Source: Planctomycetota bacterium
Lineage (GTDB): Bacteria > Planctomycetota > UBA8742 > UBA2392
Assembly (NCBI GenBank): GCA_020425605.1
Contig: JAGQRH010000003.1
Coordinates: forward strand, 139,011-203,010
DNA: 64,000 nt
Direction: 5' to 3'
A program made the translations under genes and the position numbers. Below are positions 55,228 to 63,608 of this stretch, one piece after another. A model generated the notes under the pieces. It had not been told where the DNA came from. It saw only the letters and a list, made by a program, of their open reading frames with translations, and ran no database searches. Position 1 is the first letter of the stretch, and each line of letters begins with the position of its first letter.

Positions 55228-55953
55228 ATGCAGCCGCCAAATGGGCCACAACATCCGCAGTGGGCAGCACGGCCGGGATACCAGCCGGGGGCCGGTCCGC
55301 AGCCTGCGCCGCAGTTCGGTCCTCCCGGGTTCGCGCCGGGGCCGGCCTACTATCAGCCTCCGCCGCGCAAGCGTCGAACCTGGCTGATCGTTCTGCTCGT
55401 CCTCGGTATTCCCGTGGGTCTGCTTGTTGCGTTTATCGCGCTGGGCTTTGCCTTCCTTGCGATGGCTGATGAAAAGCCCGCGACGGAAGCCGACAAGCAG
55501 CTTGTGCTGACTGTGACCGCGCTTGAGCCCTACATTGCGGACTACACGGCCGATCCCGCGCGCGGCACATTCACGCGGCGGGACAACATCGACGGCTCGT
55601 GGGAAGTGGAGTACGAGTACGAGGATGACGAGCTGTACATCATGTCCGGGTACTACCGCGAGAACAGCGCTGACGACGCCAAGTACACCGTAACGGGGCA
55701 CGGGCTTGGCACATCGATCGGCTTCAGCGGCGAAGACATCAAGGAAGTCGAGCACAACGAGCTGTTCCGCTGGGGCGACGACAGCAAGTTCTACCTCGTG
55801 ATGCACGCAGGCAAGCCGATCGGCAACCACCTGACGGCCCGCAAGGGCAACAAGGTCGTCTACATCCTGTTCAGCGGCGTCTATTTCGACGACAGCGAGC
55901 TGCTGCACGAGTTCCTGGATCCACTGCTGCAGCGTGTCGACGCGTCCAAGTGA
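55228..55953 (+). CDS. Small membrane protein with Pro-rich N-terminus
   Basis: Protein of 241 aa, unrecognised. Residues 1-45 are Pro/Gln/Gly-rich (QPPNGPQHPQ, QPGAGPQPAPQFGPP), followed by a basic stretch and one strong TM helix (about 50-75). The soluble domain has DGSWEVEYEYEDDELYIMSGYY. The layout resembles the gene at 11775. An upstream ATG at 55210 is possible, but ATG 55228 agrees with the -10 box 6 nt away. It is expressed divergently from the comM-type gene. Confidence 0.7.
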   Translation: MQPPNGPQHPQWAARPGYQPGAGPQPAPQFGPPGFAPGPAYYQPPPRKRRTWLIVLLVLGIPVGLLVAFIALGFAFLAMADEKPATEADKQLVLTVTALEPYIADYTADPARGTFTRRDNIDGSWEVEYEYEDDELYIMSGYYRENSADDAKYTVTGHGLGTSIGFSGEDIKEVEHNELFRWGDDSKFYLVMHAGKPIGNHLTARKGNKVVYILFSGVYFDDSELLHEFLDPLLQRVDASK

Positions 55954-55974
55954 CACATCTGTCGCCTCACCGGC

Positions 55975-55980
55975 TACAAT
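55975..55980 (+). promoter_or_regulatory. -10 box with leaderless spacing, exonuclease gene
   Basis: TACAAT, with 6 nt (GAGCCC) to the ATG at 55987 and no Shine-Dalgarno. It lies in the 33-base gap after the previous gene. Confidence 0.6.
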
Positions 55981-55986
55981 GAGCCC

Positions 55987-56547
55987 ATGACGCGGTCCAA
56001 GAGCAGCTTTATTGAACCGGTGCCCGGCCCGTTCGTCGCAATCGACTTCGAGACGGCGGACCATTACCCGGACAGCGCCTGCGCCGTCGGGATGGTGCGC
56101 GTTGAGAACGGGCGTGTGGTTCGCCGCATGCGGCAACTGATTCGCCCGCCCCGCGACGTGATGATCTTTACCCATATCCACGGCATCACGCTCGAAGCCG
56201 TGGAAGACAAGCCTGAGTTCGGCCAGGCCTGGCCCGTGCTGCGCGAGATACTGGACGGCGTCCGGTTCATCGCTGCCCACAATGCCGCCTTTGATCGCGG
56301 CGTGCTGCGGGCCTGCTGCGACAGCGCCGGGCTTGAGTCGCCGCAACTGCCCTGGGTCTGCAGCGTGCGCGAAGCGCGGCGCGTGCTGGGCATCTTTCCT
56401 GCCAACCTCGCGAACGTCTGCCGCGTGATGGGGCTGAAGCTCAACCACCACGAGGCGCTGAGCGACGCCGAGGCCTGCGCGCGCATCGTGATGGCTTCAC
56501 GCCGCGCCCAAAAGACATCGCGGGGGCAGAACGCCCCCGCGACTTGA
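55987..56547 (+). CDS. DEDDh-type 3'-5' exonuclease (DnaQ-like)
   Basis: Exonuclease of 186 aa. The DEDDh residues can be placed: Asp 20 and Glu 22 in FVAIDFETAD, the second Asp in AAHNAAFDRGVL, and His and Asp in HHEALSDAEACA. It lacks a polymerase or DNA-binding domain, so it resembles a stand-alone DnaQ/RNase T-like proofreading or repair enzyme. The last 10 codons overlap a perfect inverted repeat that serves as a terminator. Confidence 0.9.
   Translation: MTRSKSSFIEPVPGPFVAIDFETADHYPDSACAVGMVRVENGRVVRRMRQLIRPPRDVMIFTHIHGITLEAVEDKPEFGQAWPVLREILDGVRFIAAHNAAFDRGVLRACCDSAGLESPQLPWVCSVREARRVLGIFPANLANVCRVMGLKLNHHEALSDAEACARIVMASRRAQKTSRGQNAPAT
56518..56542. terminator. Bidirectional hairpin inside the end of the exonuclease gene
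   Basis: Perfect 10-bp stem TCGCGGGGGC / GCCCCCGCGA with a 5-nt loop. The stop codon at 56545-56547 follows it and the minus gene's stop begins at 56555. There is no clear U tract. Confidence 0.6.
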
Positions 56548-56554
56548 TACCGCG

Positions 56555-57598
56555 CTACTTGTCCAGGCCGTGCAGCAGCGCCGAGCCCGCAGGCAGAATG
56601 CGCAGCTCTTTCAGGTTCTTGGCTGCTTCCACCTTGGCATCCGCTTCGGCCTTCTTCGCGTACAGGTCGGCTTCAAGCTGAAGCGCTTCCTTTTGCTCCA
56701 GCTTCAGCGCTGCCGCTTGCGACTGCGCCTTTGCCGCATCGATCAACATCTGGTTGCGGACCTGCTGGGCCTTGGCGTCCTGCTCGGCCGCTGACGTCAG
56801 CGCCTCCGATTCCGCCAGCTTCTTGGCCAGCAGCGTCTTGTTGCGCTCATCCTGGGCCAGCTTCTCCTGCTTGGCCGTTTCGATGTCGGCCTCGGCCTGG
56901 ACCTGCTTGTTGATGGCCTCCTGGATTTTCGGGTCATCGAAGCACAGGCCCTCACTGGCGCCGAAATAGTCGATGGTGATGCCCATCGGCTCGAACTTGT
57001 CGATCGTCGACTTTTCAACCTCTTCAAACACGCGAGACTTCTGCAGCTTGCAGTCTTCGAGCTTCAGCTGGCCGAAACGGCTGGCCAGCTCTTTCTGGCA
57101 ATAGCCGCGGATGTTGGCATCGATGATCTCCTCGAGCTGCACGCCGTTGAAGTGGTACAGGTATCGCGCGGCGTCGGCCTCGGTGATGTGCGCCATGATG
57201 GTCGCGCCCGCGCTGAAGCCGATGCTGTCCAGCGACTCGACCGCCAGCTTTTGTGACTTGTTGCTGGTGCCGGTGTCCGGGTCGTCGGTCCATTCGCGCG
57301 TGACCGGCGTACGCTTCACGGTGATCACCCGTGCCGTCGGAATGTACTCATAGCTGAACCACATGCGCCCGGTACTGCGCTCACGCAGCGGCAGGATGAT
57401 GCGCGCGGCGGACACCTTGTTCTCTTCGAGAAACTCGACGCTCTTGAACTTGCCCTGCTGGTCGGTGTCCTCGATGTTGATCAGGAAGGCCGTCTCATCG
57501 GGCTGGACCTCGACCGACTGTTCCAGCTTGGCCGGTCCGCAGCCCGCAAGCAGCAGCAGGGGGATCAGCAACGCCACCATTATCCTCGTCTTCTTCAT
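56555..57598 (-). CDS. SPFH/Band 7 lipoprotein
   Basis: Protein of 347 aa with a lipobox (LLLAGCG, Cys near 20), so it is membrane-anchored by lipid rather than by a TM helix. The body resembles a prohibitin/Band 7 domain (about 30-235: TARVITVKRTPVTREW, LEEIIDANIRGYCQKELASRFG, VEKSTIDKFEPMGITIDYFGASEG). It ends in a long Ala/Glu/Lys/Gln coiled coil (240-335). SPFH proteins form large membrane rings or scaffolds. GGAG precedes the ATG at 57598. Confidence 0.8.
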   Translation of the reverse strand: MKKTRIMVALLIPLLLLAGCGPAKLEQSVEVQPDETAFLINIEDTDQQGKFKSVEFLEENKVSAARIILPLRERSTGRMWFSYEYIPTARVITVKRTPVTREWTDDPDTGTSNKSQKLAVESLDSIGFSAGATIMAHITEADAARYLYHFNGVQLEEIIDANIRGYCQKELASRFGQLKLEDCKLQKSRVFEEVEKSTIDKFEPMGITIDYFGASEGLCFDDPKIQEAINKQVQAEADIETAKQEKLAQDERNKTLLAKKLAESEALTSAAEQDAKAQQVRNQMLIDAAKAQSQAAALKLEQKEALQLEADLYAKKAEADAKVEAAKNLKELRILPAGSALLHGLDK

Positions 57599-57756
57599 GA
57601 CCGTCTCCTCTTCAAACCCGCCTTCCGGGATTGACCCCGTAACGAAGGCACGCTTCATCTGCCAAGAGGAGACCACGCCGAGTCAGCCGGCGGCGCTACA
57701 AAGGCGACGGGGGATTTGAGCAGCCCTTCACGGTCGGGCTCAGCCACGCGCCAAGG

Positions 57757-58061
57757 CTACGGAACGGCCGGCCGGGCTGCTGTTGCGATCAGCGTCCGCT
57801 TGGGACGGCCGGTGCCGGTCAGGTCTTCGCCGCCGTTCGGGATCAGCAGGTAGCGCCCGCCCGTGCCGCCGGCGTGTTGCGGGTAGCTGTCGAAGGCCAC
57901 CACGCCAGCAGGCGCATGCCGTGGCGCTCGCAGGCCAGTGAGAGGGTGCGCAGGAAGGCGGCGTAGTCGTCCGGCTTATGGAAAACCTCAGCGCGGCCGT
58001 TGCCACGGTTGATAACATGGTAGCAAAGGCCGGCAGGAGCAAGGCGAACAGGTCGAGGCAT
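57757..58061 (-). pseudogene. Truncated REP-associated tyrosine transposase fused to an unrelated 3' remnant
   Basis: Only the start of a Y1 REP-associated transposase remains: MPRPVRLAPAGLCYHVINRGN, the HxH-type region being CYHVINRG, to about RHGMRLLAW (near 57900). The catalytic Tyr region and the rest of the family's domain are missing. The reading frame then breaks. A different frame of about 48 codons (VVAFDSYPQHAGGTGGRYLL to the stop at 57757-57759) has coding-like composition but no transposase motif. It may be the end of another gene joined by deletion. Confidence 0.65.
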
Positions 58062-58096
58062 GGGCCAATGCTAAAAACCCACAGAAGCAAGCAACA

Positions 58097-58116
58097 AAAA
58101 GTAGCCTGACCCCTTT
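58097..58116 (+). repeat. Left 20-bp inverted repeat of a REP-type element
   Basis: AAAAGTAGCCTGACCCCTTT. It is the exact reverse complement of 58743-58762, and the motif resembles REP sequences seen beside Y1 transposases. Confidence 0.85.
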
Positions 58117-58180
58117 GTAGTTCCCCCAATAGGCAATCTGCACGATTGCGAGCTGTAGACGATGAGCCAGGAGTTGCAAA

Positions 58181-58669
58181 ATGTGGACAATGCTAGCGAC
58201 CCTCTTTCTGGCCTGTGCCTTTCTTCTCGTCGGCTGCAATCCAACGAGAGAGAGCGAGTCCAATGAATCGAGTTCTCAGGCGAGTCAAGAAACAAACGAG
58301 GCTGCATGCGCTGGTGAACCAATTCCTGTAGTTGATGGCAAGGATGAAGAGGCTGACCTTCCGGTTCCTGATGAGTTGGGTCCCGAAACAACTCTAGTAA
58401 TCGATGCTTACGCGATCGATCTGTACCATCATCGAAGGCTGGGGCCGAATCATTTGATCTTGCTATCCGAAACTTACTATCGGGCAAAGCGGCATGGCGC
58501 ATTTGTAGAATTGTTTTCCAACGGGCGCCCAAAGACTATAGGAGCATACTCGCATGGAGTCAGAGAGGGCGCGTGGCTGGAGTTTAGCGAGAAAGGAGAG
58601 CTAATTTCCAAACGCATGTATCTCGAGGGGAAAGAGATTCCTGTCCTTGAGGAGAACTCGCGAGGGTAA
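58181..58669 (+). CDS. MORN-like (YwqK type) lipoprotein inside the REP-bounded segment
   Basis: Protein of 162 aa with a lipoprotein signal (MWTMLATLFLACAFLLVGC). A Ser/Glu-rich linker follows, then MORN_2/YwqK-like repeats: GAFVELFSNGRPKTIGAYSHG and REGAWLEFSEKGELISKRMYLEGK. AGGAG lies 7 nt before the ATG. GC is clearly lower than in neighbours and the flanks are REP-like repeats, so recent transfer is likely. YwqK-type proteins have been annotated as antitoxin-like, but no toxin gene is adjacent. Confidence 0.7.
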   Translation: MWTMLATLFLACAFLLVGCNPTRESESNESSSQASQETNEAACAGEPIPVVDGKDEEADLPVPDELGPETTLVIDAYAIDLYHHRRLGPNHLILLSETYYRAKRHGAFVELFSNGRPKTIGAYSHGVREGAWLEFSEKGELISKRMYLEGKEIPVLEENSRG

Positions 58670-58742
58670 CCCAACAAACCCAATTAAGGTGTCAGGGTTG
58701 CTCCGTTGAAAACTCCTGAAGGTTCGTCTTCCGGGGAACCAT

Positions 58743-58762
58743 AAAGGGGTCAGGCTACTTTT
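58743..58762 (-). repeat. Right 20-bp inverted repeat of a REP-type element
   Basis: AAAGGGGTCAGGCTACTTTT, the exact reverse complement of 58097-58116. It lies inside a longer imperfect dyad: AAACTCCTGAA near 58710 pairs with TTCAGGAGTTT near 58773, with GGTTC/GAACC in between. A diverged copy (AAGGTGTCAGGGTTGCT) lies near 58686. Confidence 0.85.
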
Positions 58763-58797
58763 ATGGCCACATTTTCAGGAGTTTGCGCGGGAGTCGC

Positions 58798-61344
58798 CTA
58801 CTCGTCGCCGGGCTTTTCGCGGAACTCGATGCGGTCGGCGAGGCGCAGGGGCTCGAGGTAGAACTCCTCCACCACACGCGCCCTCAGTTCGGGCGCCTTC
58901 TTCAGCATCTCGCGGACTTCGTTCAGCGCCGCGTCGTCTTCGCCAAGCTGCGCGAGTGTGCAGGCCTTGTAGTAGCGCGGCTCGATGCGTACGGGGTAGT
59001 CCTGCGCCAGTGTGTCAGCCGCGTGCAGCGCTTCGGCGTAGTCCTCGTATTGCAGCAGGCGGTGGACCTTGCCGATCAGGATGGCGAACTTGCGGGCTTC
59101 CTCGACCTCTTCGCTCTGTTCCAGCTCGCCTTCCAGCATGTGGATCCAGGCTTTCATCCGGTAGCCGCGCTCGTCCAGGGGCGATGCTTCCAGCAGCTCA
59201 TCCAGCTTCTTCTGGGCAGCATCGCGGTTGCCGCGATTGAACTCGATGCGCGCCATGTGGTAGCGCGCCTCGACTGCATCCGCCGCGTGCGGATCAAGCG
59301 TCGCCGTGATTTCCTCAAGGCACTCCCAGGCCTTGTCGTGATGTTCCAGCAATATCTCGGCGCGCGCGAGCTGCAGCATTCCGAACGTGGTTACGAGCGA
59401 GTCCTCGATCTTTCGCATCTCGCGACGGGCGGCCTTGGCATTGCGACGCGCCAGGTACAGCGCCGCCTGCAACTCGGTTCCGCGGGCGTCTATGGACGGG
59501 TCGAGACCCCCATTGGTCTCGATGACTTCCTCGATCAGCTTGCCCGCCTCGGTGCGTTCGCCGACGGCAAGGTGCGCCTCAGCAAGGTCCAGCCGGACGT
59601 CGAGTTGCATCACACCCTGCGATTCGAGGCGGCTGAAGCAGGCAATGGATTCGCCATAGCGCTGCAGCGCAAGGTAGCAGTGGCCGATATCCCGGTTGAT
59701 CGAAACGTCGCCGGGCCGGTCTTCCAGCACGCGTCGGTAGTAGCTGAGTGCGCGGTGCGGCTGGCCGTGGGCGAAGTACAGGTCGCCGAGGTTCAGCAGC
59801 ACGCTGGAGTTGTTCGGCGTGATCTCAAGCATCCGGCGATAGCACTCGACGGCAAGGTCGGGGCGCAATTTGCCCTCGGACAAGGTCACGGCCTTGATCC
59901 AGAGCGCGCCCACGAAGTCATTCACTTCCGCGAGGGCCTTGTCGGCGTGCTCAATCGCGAGGTCGTCTTCCTTCAGCTCATAGAAGGCAAACTCGGCCAT
60001 CAGCTTGTGGGCAGGCGCCTTGAAGGGCGACAATTCGATGGCGCGCTCGATCTGGGCCTTGATGTCGTCAACGGCCGCCTCGCCATCGCGCCGGCGGGAC
60101 CGTTGCAGACGCAGCAGCGTAAATCGCGCGGCGGCAGCAAGCAGGGATGCAAGCCCCGCATCCGGATGGTCGACGGGAGCTTTGCCGGCCAGCTCAACCA
60201 GCCTGGCAAGCCGCTGTTCCGCGCCGTCATCACCGGGGGCCGGCGACTCGACGTCCAGGAAATCCGCGTGCAATCCCAGCGCCTTGCGATGGGCGGCCAG
60301 GGCTTCCTGCCAGTCGCCTTCCGTTTCGGCACGCAACGCCTGGCGGTTGTGCATGCGGGCGGTTGCCTCACGCGCCTCGTTGGTCCCGAGTTCCGGCTCG
60401 GTCAATTCGGCCAGCAGCTCACGAGCATCAGTGAAGAGGCCCATCTGGGTCAGGAGATCCAGCTTGCGCAGCTTGGCGTCGAGATCGACGGGGTTGTGCT
60501 CAATGACCGTGTCGTAGTCCTTGAGCGCTTCGTCGTACAGCTCAAGGCGCTCCAGCGTCAGGGCACGGTTGTAGTAAGCGACGCTGCGGTTGGCATCGCG
60601 GTCGATGGCGCTTGTCAGGTGGTCCAGCGACTCGCGGTAGCGGCCGAGCTCGCGCAGCAGGTTGCCGTAGTCGTTGTGCAGGCTCGGGTCTTCGGGCAGG
60701 CGCTCGAGGCCCTTCTGGTACCACTCTTCCGCACCGCCAAGGTCGCCGCTGAAGCGATACGAGTCGGCAATTTCGTTGTAGGGGCCGGGATGCTCGGGGG
60801 CCAGCTCATAGGCTTCGAACATCAACTGCATGCCTTCAGCCCGCCGACCCAGCCGCGTCATGGAGCGGCCTTTCCACATGAGGACTTCGGCAAGGGCTTC
60901 GGGCTCGGACTCGTCATTGCCGCGCAGCAGGCGCTCGGCCTCGTCGAACGCCTCCAGGGCGCGATCCGGGCTGCCGATTTCGGACAGCGCCAGGCCGCGC
61001 TTGAAGTGTGCCTCGGCATGGCTGGGGTCCATCTCAAGCACGCGGTTGAACGCACTCAGGGCACGACGAGTCTTGCGCAACTCGAGGTAGCACGAGCCCT
61101 TCCACAGCAGGACCTCCGCCGGCGGAATGCCCGACGTGGCCGCATTGTTGAAGTGGTCGAGGGCGTCCTGGAAACGACCAACCTCGAACAGCGCCTCCGC
61201 CATGGGAAGGTGGATATCGCTGTCATAGTACTCTCGCTTGACGGCCGCCTCGAAGTACTGGACTGCCTCCGAGAACTTGCCGCTTTCCAGGGACTCCAGT
61301 CCGCGATGGAAGAAGTCCGAGGGCGTGATCAGGTTGTCATCCAT
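58798..61344 (-). CDS. Large TPR-repeat protein
   Basis: Protein of 848 aa made almost entirely of tetratricopeptide repeats, from GLESLESGKFSEAVQYFEAAV to the C-terminus; recognisable units include AHFKRGLALSEIGSPDRALEAFDEA and VLLNLGDLYFAHGQPHRALSYYRRVL. There is no signal peptide or TM segment, so it is a cytoplasmic scaffold. It ends 36 bases from the REP repeat and is divergent from the response-regulator gene. A very long open frame on the opposite strand is a codon-bias shadow. The partner is unknown; the neighbouring REC-type regulator and pilus ATPases are only context. Confidence 0.9.
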   Translation of the reverse strand: MDDNLITPSDFFHRGLESLESGKFSEAVQYFEAAVKREYYDSDIHLPMAEALFEVGRFQDALDHFNNAATSGIPPAEVLLWKGSCYLELRKTRRALSAFNRVLEMDPSHAEAHFKRGLALSEIGSPDRALEAFDEAERLLRGNDESEPEALAEVLMWKGRSMTRLGRRAEGMQLMFEAYELAPEHPGPYNEIADSYRFSGDLGGAEEWYQKGLERLPEDPSLHNDYGNLLRELGRYRESLDHLTSAIDRDANRSVAYYNRALTLERLELYDEALKDYDTVIEHNPVDLDAKLRKLDLLTQMGLFTDARELLAELTEPELGTNEAREATARMHNRQALRAETEGDWQEALAAHRKALGLHADFLDVESPAPGDDGAEQRLARLVELAGKAPVDHPDAGLASLLAAAARFTLLRLQRSRRRDGEAAVDDIKAQIERAIELSPFKAPAHKLMAEFAFYELKEDDLAIEHADKALAEVNDFVGALWIKAVTLSEGKLRPDLAVECYRRMLEITPNNSSVLLNLGDLYFAHGQPHRALSYYRRVLEDRPGDVSINRDIGHCYLALQRYGESIACFSRLESQGVMQLDVRLDLAEAHLAVGERTEAGKLIEEVIETNGGLDPSIDARGTELQAALYLARRNAKAARREMRKIEDSLVTTFGMLQLARAEILLEHHDKAWECLEEITATLDPHAADAVEARYHMARIEFNRGNRDAAQKKLDELLEASPLDERGYRMKAWIHMLEGELEQSEEVEEARKFAILIGKVHRLLQYEDYAEALHAADTLAQDYPVRIEPRYYKACTLAQLGEDDAALNEVREMLKKAPELRARVVEEFYLEPLRLADRIEFREKPGDE

Positions 61345-61588
61345 AGCTACCGCAGTTTCTTCTTACGCATCCAAGGTAACGCAGAACGCGGGGTTTGGAA
61401 GGCGAAGTCCGGTTGTTGGATGGCGTGATTCTGTCGAAACTTCCGTCAACGCCGGGGCGGGTGATTCATATTTCGGAGTTTGTGGAAAAGCGAGGTCCTG
61501 TCGTGATTAGGTCCTTTTTATTGAATTCATTGGCGAGACGGGTTTTAGCTTTTAGGGTTTGGCGGTCCGCATTGACCTGGAATCGAGA

Positions 61589-62179
61589 ATGGCACTCCGC
61601 CGAAAATCTCTTTCGACTGGCGACATTGCGCGCTACTGCCAGGTCACCCCGGCTACTGTCGTCAATTGGATTAAGGCCGAGAAGCTTCAGGTCTACACAA
61701 CTCCCGGCGGCCAGTACCGCATGGAGGTCAACGACTTCGTCGGCTTCCTCGAGACCAACAAGCTCCCGATTCCCGAAGAGCTGCAGCCCAGCAATGAACG
61801 GCGCGTCCTGCTGATCGACAACGATCCGGAGGTCCTTGAACGCGCCACCCAGGCGATTGCGGAGCATTTGCCGACGGTGATCCTTGAAGAAAGCGACAAC
61901 GGCGTAGACGGGCTTCTGAAGATGGGCGGCCTGAAGCCGCATGCGCTGGTCCTTGACCTCAGCTTGCCGAACATCGACGTCGCCGAGATCTGCCGCCGGC
62001 TCCGGGCAAGCAACGAGATGCGCAATGTCTTCATTGTCGCGGTCAGCAGCGCGGAGGCCGACTCCGAAATCGTCCGAAAGGTTCGTCGGGCGGGGGTCGA
62101 TGCGTTTCTTGCGCGGCCAATCAGCTACGACGAACTGACGCGCACCCTGAGCCGCCTGTTGAAATTGAGTCTGGCCTGA
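61589..62179 (+). CDS. Response regulator with excisionase-type HTH
   Basis: Protein of 196 aa. Residues 8-55 form an HTH_17/MerR-like DNA-binding domain (STGDIARYCQVTPATVVNWIKAEKL, then TTPGGQYRM). Residues 71-195 form a REC domain with the acidic pair D77/D79, phosphoacceptor D123 (VLDLSLPNID) and the Ser in VAVSSAE. The usual Lys near the end is Arg in FLARPIS, which may change phosphorylation-dependent signalling. I chose ATG 61589; a TTG at 61559 would add ten residues. No histidine kinase is adjacent. Confidence 0.88.
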   Translation: MALRRKSLSTGDIARYCQVTPATVVNWIKAEKLQVYTTPGGQYRMEVNDFVGFLETNKLPIPEELQPSNERRVLLIDNDPEVLERATQAIAEHLPTVILEESDNGVDGLLKMGGLKPHALVLDLSLPNIDVAEICRRLRASNEMRNVFIVAVSSAEADSEIVRKVRRAGVDAFLARPISYDELTRTLSRLLKLSLA

Positions 62180-62241
62180 GGCCGGGTATCAGAAACGTGA
62201 CGTAACCAACGCCACGGCACGCATTTGGCCCTGTTATCGCC

Positions 62242-62269
62242 TTGTCGGAAGTTTCGCGGGACGTATCTT
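62242..62269 (+). promoter_or_regulatory. Promoter-like pair upstream of pilT
   Basis: TTGTCG (62242-62247) and TATCTT (62264-62269) with a 16-bp spacer, about 97 nt before the pilT ATG. Confidence 0.4.
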
Positions 62270-62366
62270 GTGAGTTCCCCCAGGGTGCTTTAGCGCAACC
62301 GGCCCGCCCCGCGGGGTTCGGGTCGAGTGTGCGGCATGCTGCACTGTCAACTACGGAGAAGCCCTG

Positions 62367-63551
62367 ATGTCTGTGACGCTTAATCAGCTGATGGACTTCA
62401 TGGTCGCGCAAGGTGCGAGCGACCTTCACGTCGCGGTGGGCCGAAAGCCTGTTATCCGCAAATCCGGTCACCTCAAGGACGTCAACGCCCCTGAGCTCAC
62501 GGCCGCCGACACGATCCGCCTTGTAAAGGAGATCGCGCCGGAAAAGAACATGAAGGAGCTGCAGGAGAACGGCAGCACCGACTGGGGCCACGCCTTCGGC
62601 GACAAGGCGCGCTTTCGCTGCGCGGCCTTCAAGCAGAAGAACCACGTCGGGCTGGTCATGCGCCAGATCCCGAACCGACTGCTGACCTTTGAGCAGATCG
62701 GTCTGCCGGAAAACACCAAGCGCCTGCTGGACCGCCCGCGTGGCCTGATCCTTGTCACGGGCCCCACCGGCTCGGGCAAGACGACGACGCTTGCCACCAT
62801 GATCGACTGGATCAACACCAACATCGACCATCACATCATCACGGTCGAAGACCCGATCGAGTACTACCACCAGCACAAAAAGTCGATCATCACCCAACGC
62901 GAGCTGGGCAACGACGTCCCGAGCTTCGCCGAGGGCCTGCGTCGCGCACTGAGACAGGACCCGGACGTCATCCTCGTCGGCGAAATGCGCGACCTTGAAA
63001 CGATCGGCGCGGCCATTACAGCCGCCGAAACGGGCCACTTGGTATTCGGGACGTTGCATACAACCGGCGCCACACGAACGGTTGACCGAATCATCGACGC
63101 GTTCCCGACCAACCAGCAGGAACAGGTTCGCGCGCAGCTGGCTGTCTCGATGATCGCATGCATCTCACAGGCCATCATGCCGAAGGTCGGCGGCGGACTG
63201 ATTGCCGCATTCGAGATCATGGTCAGCACCAGCGCAGTGGAAAACCTGATTCGTGAAGCCAAGACCTACCAGCTGAACTCGGTCATACAGACCGGCAAGA
63301 AGGAAGGCATGGTCCTTCTCGACGACTACCTGTGGGACCTGTGGAACGCGCAGAAGATCACGCGCCTCGACATGTTCCGCAAGGCCAGCAACATCAAGGA
63401 AATGCGCGAGAAGTTCGACGCCTTCCGCAAGGGCAAGGGCAAGCTCTGGGACGACGCGCTTGTTGCGGAAGAAGAGGCAAAACTCATGGGCGGCAGCGCA
63501 CCTCCGCCTGCGGCAGCAGCTGCGGCCGCGTCACAACGGCGGGCGAGATAG
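62367..63551 (+). CDS. pilT: Type IV pilus retraction ATPase PilT
   Basis: Hexameric retraction motor of type IV pili, 394 aa. Walker A is GPTGSGKT (132-139), the Asp box follows (TVEDPIEY), Walker B is ILVGEMRDLET and the His box is FGTLHTTGA. A PilT-like AIRNLIRE-type segment appears as SAVENLIREAKTYQL. The C-terminus has an extra Ala/Pro/Arg-rich tail. CGGAG lies 9 nt before the ATG. A pilB-like gene follows after 57 bases. Retraction, twitching and DNA uptake are the family roles. Confidence 0.95.
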   Translation: MSVTLNQLMDFMVAQGASDLHVAVGRKPVIRKSGHLKDVNAPELTAADTIRLVKEIAPEKNMKELQENGSTDWGHAFGDKARFRCAAFKQKNHVGLVMRQIPNRLLTFEQIGLPENTKRLLDRPRGLILVTGPTGSGKTTTLATMIDWINTNIDHHIITVEDPIEYYHQHKKSIITQRELGNDVPSFAEGLRRALRQDPDVILVGEMRDLETIGAAITAAETGHLVFGTLHTTGATRTVDRIIDAFPTNQQEQVRAQLAVSMIACISQAIMPKVGGGLIAAFEIMVSTSAVENLIREAKTYQLNSVIQTGKKEGMVLLDDYLWDLWNAQKITRLDMFRKASNIKEMREKFDAFRKGKGKLWDDALVAEEEAKLMGGSAPPPAAAAAAASQRRAR

Positions 63552-63557
63552 TACAAT
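63552..63557 (+). promoter_or_regulatory. -10-like box between pilT and the pilB-like gene
   Basis: TACAAT directly after the pilT stop, 51 nt before the next ATG. It may give the pilB-like gene its own promoter. Confidence 0.4.
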
Positions 63558-63608
63558 CGCAGGGCTGAAGTACGGGATTTCGCGAAGTGCATCGCATGGA
63601 GTGCGGAC

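Larger units (their letters stand above)
58097..58762. mobile_element. Inverted-repeat-bounded segment with lipoprotein cargo
   Basis: About 626 bases lie between two perfect 20-bp repeats in inverted orientation. The segment contains one complete gene (58181-58669) whose GC is visibly lower than the surroundings. A decayed REP-associated transposase ends about 36 bases to the left, and the TPR gene stops 36 bases to the right. It may have moved as a unit, or the repeats may be independently placed. Confidence 0.5.

Noticed and set aside
58181..58669. Toxin-antitoxin pair suggested by the YwqK-like repeats
   Set aside because: No partner gene exists inside the repeats or next to them, and the protein is a lipoprotein, unlike a cytoplasmic antitoxin.
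58783..61428. 881-codon open frame on the + strand opposite the TPR gene
   Set aside because: Antisense to a clear TPR protein; high GC and codon bias keep stops out of the opposite frame. It has no domain, no ribosome site and no conserved motif.
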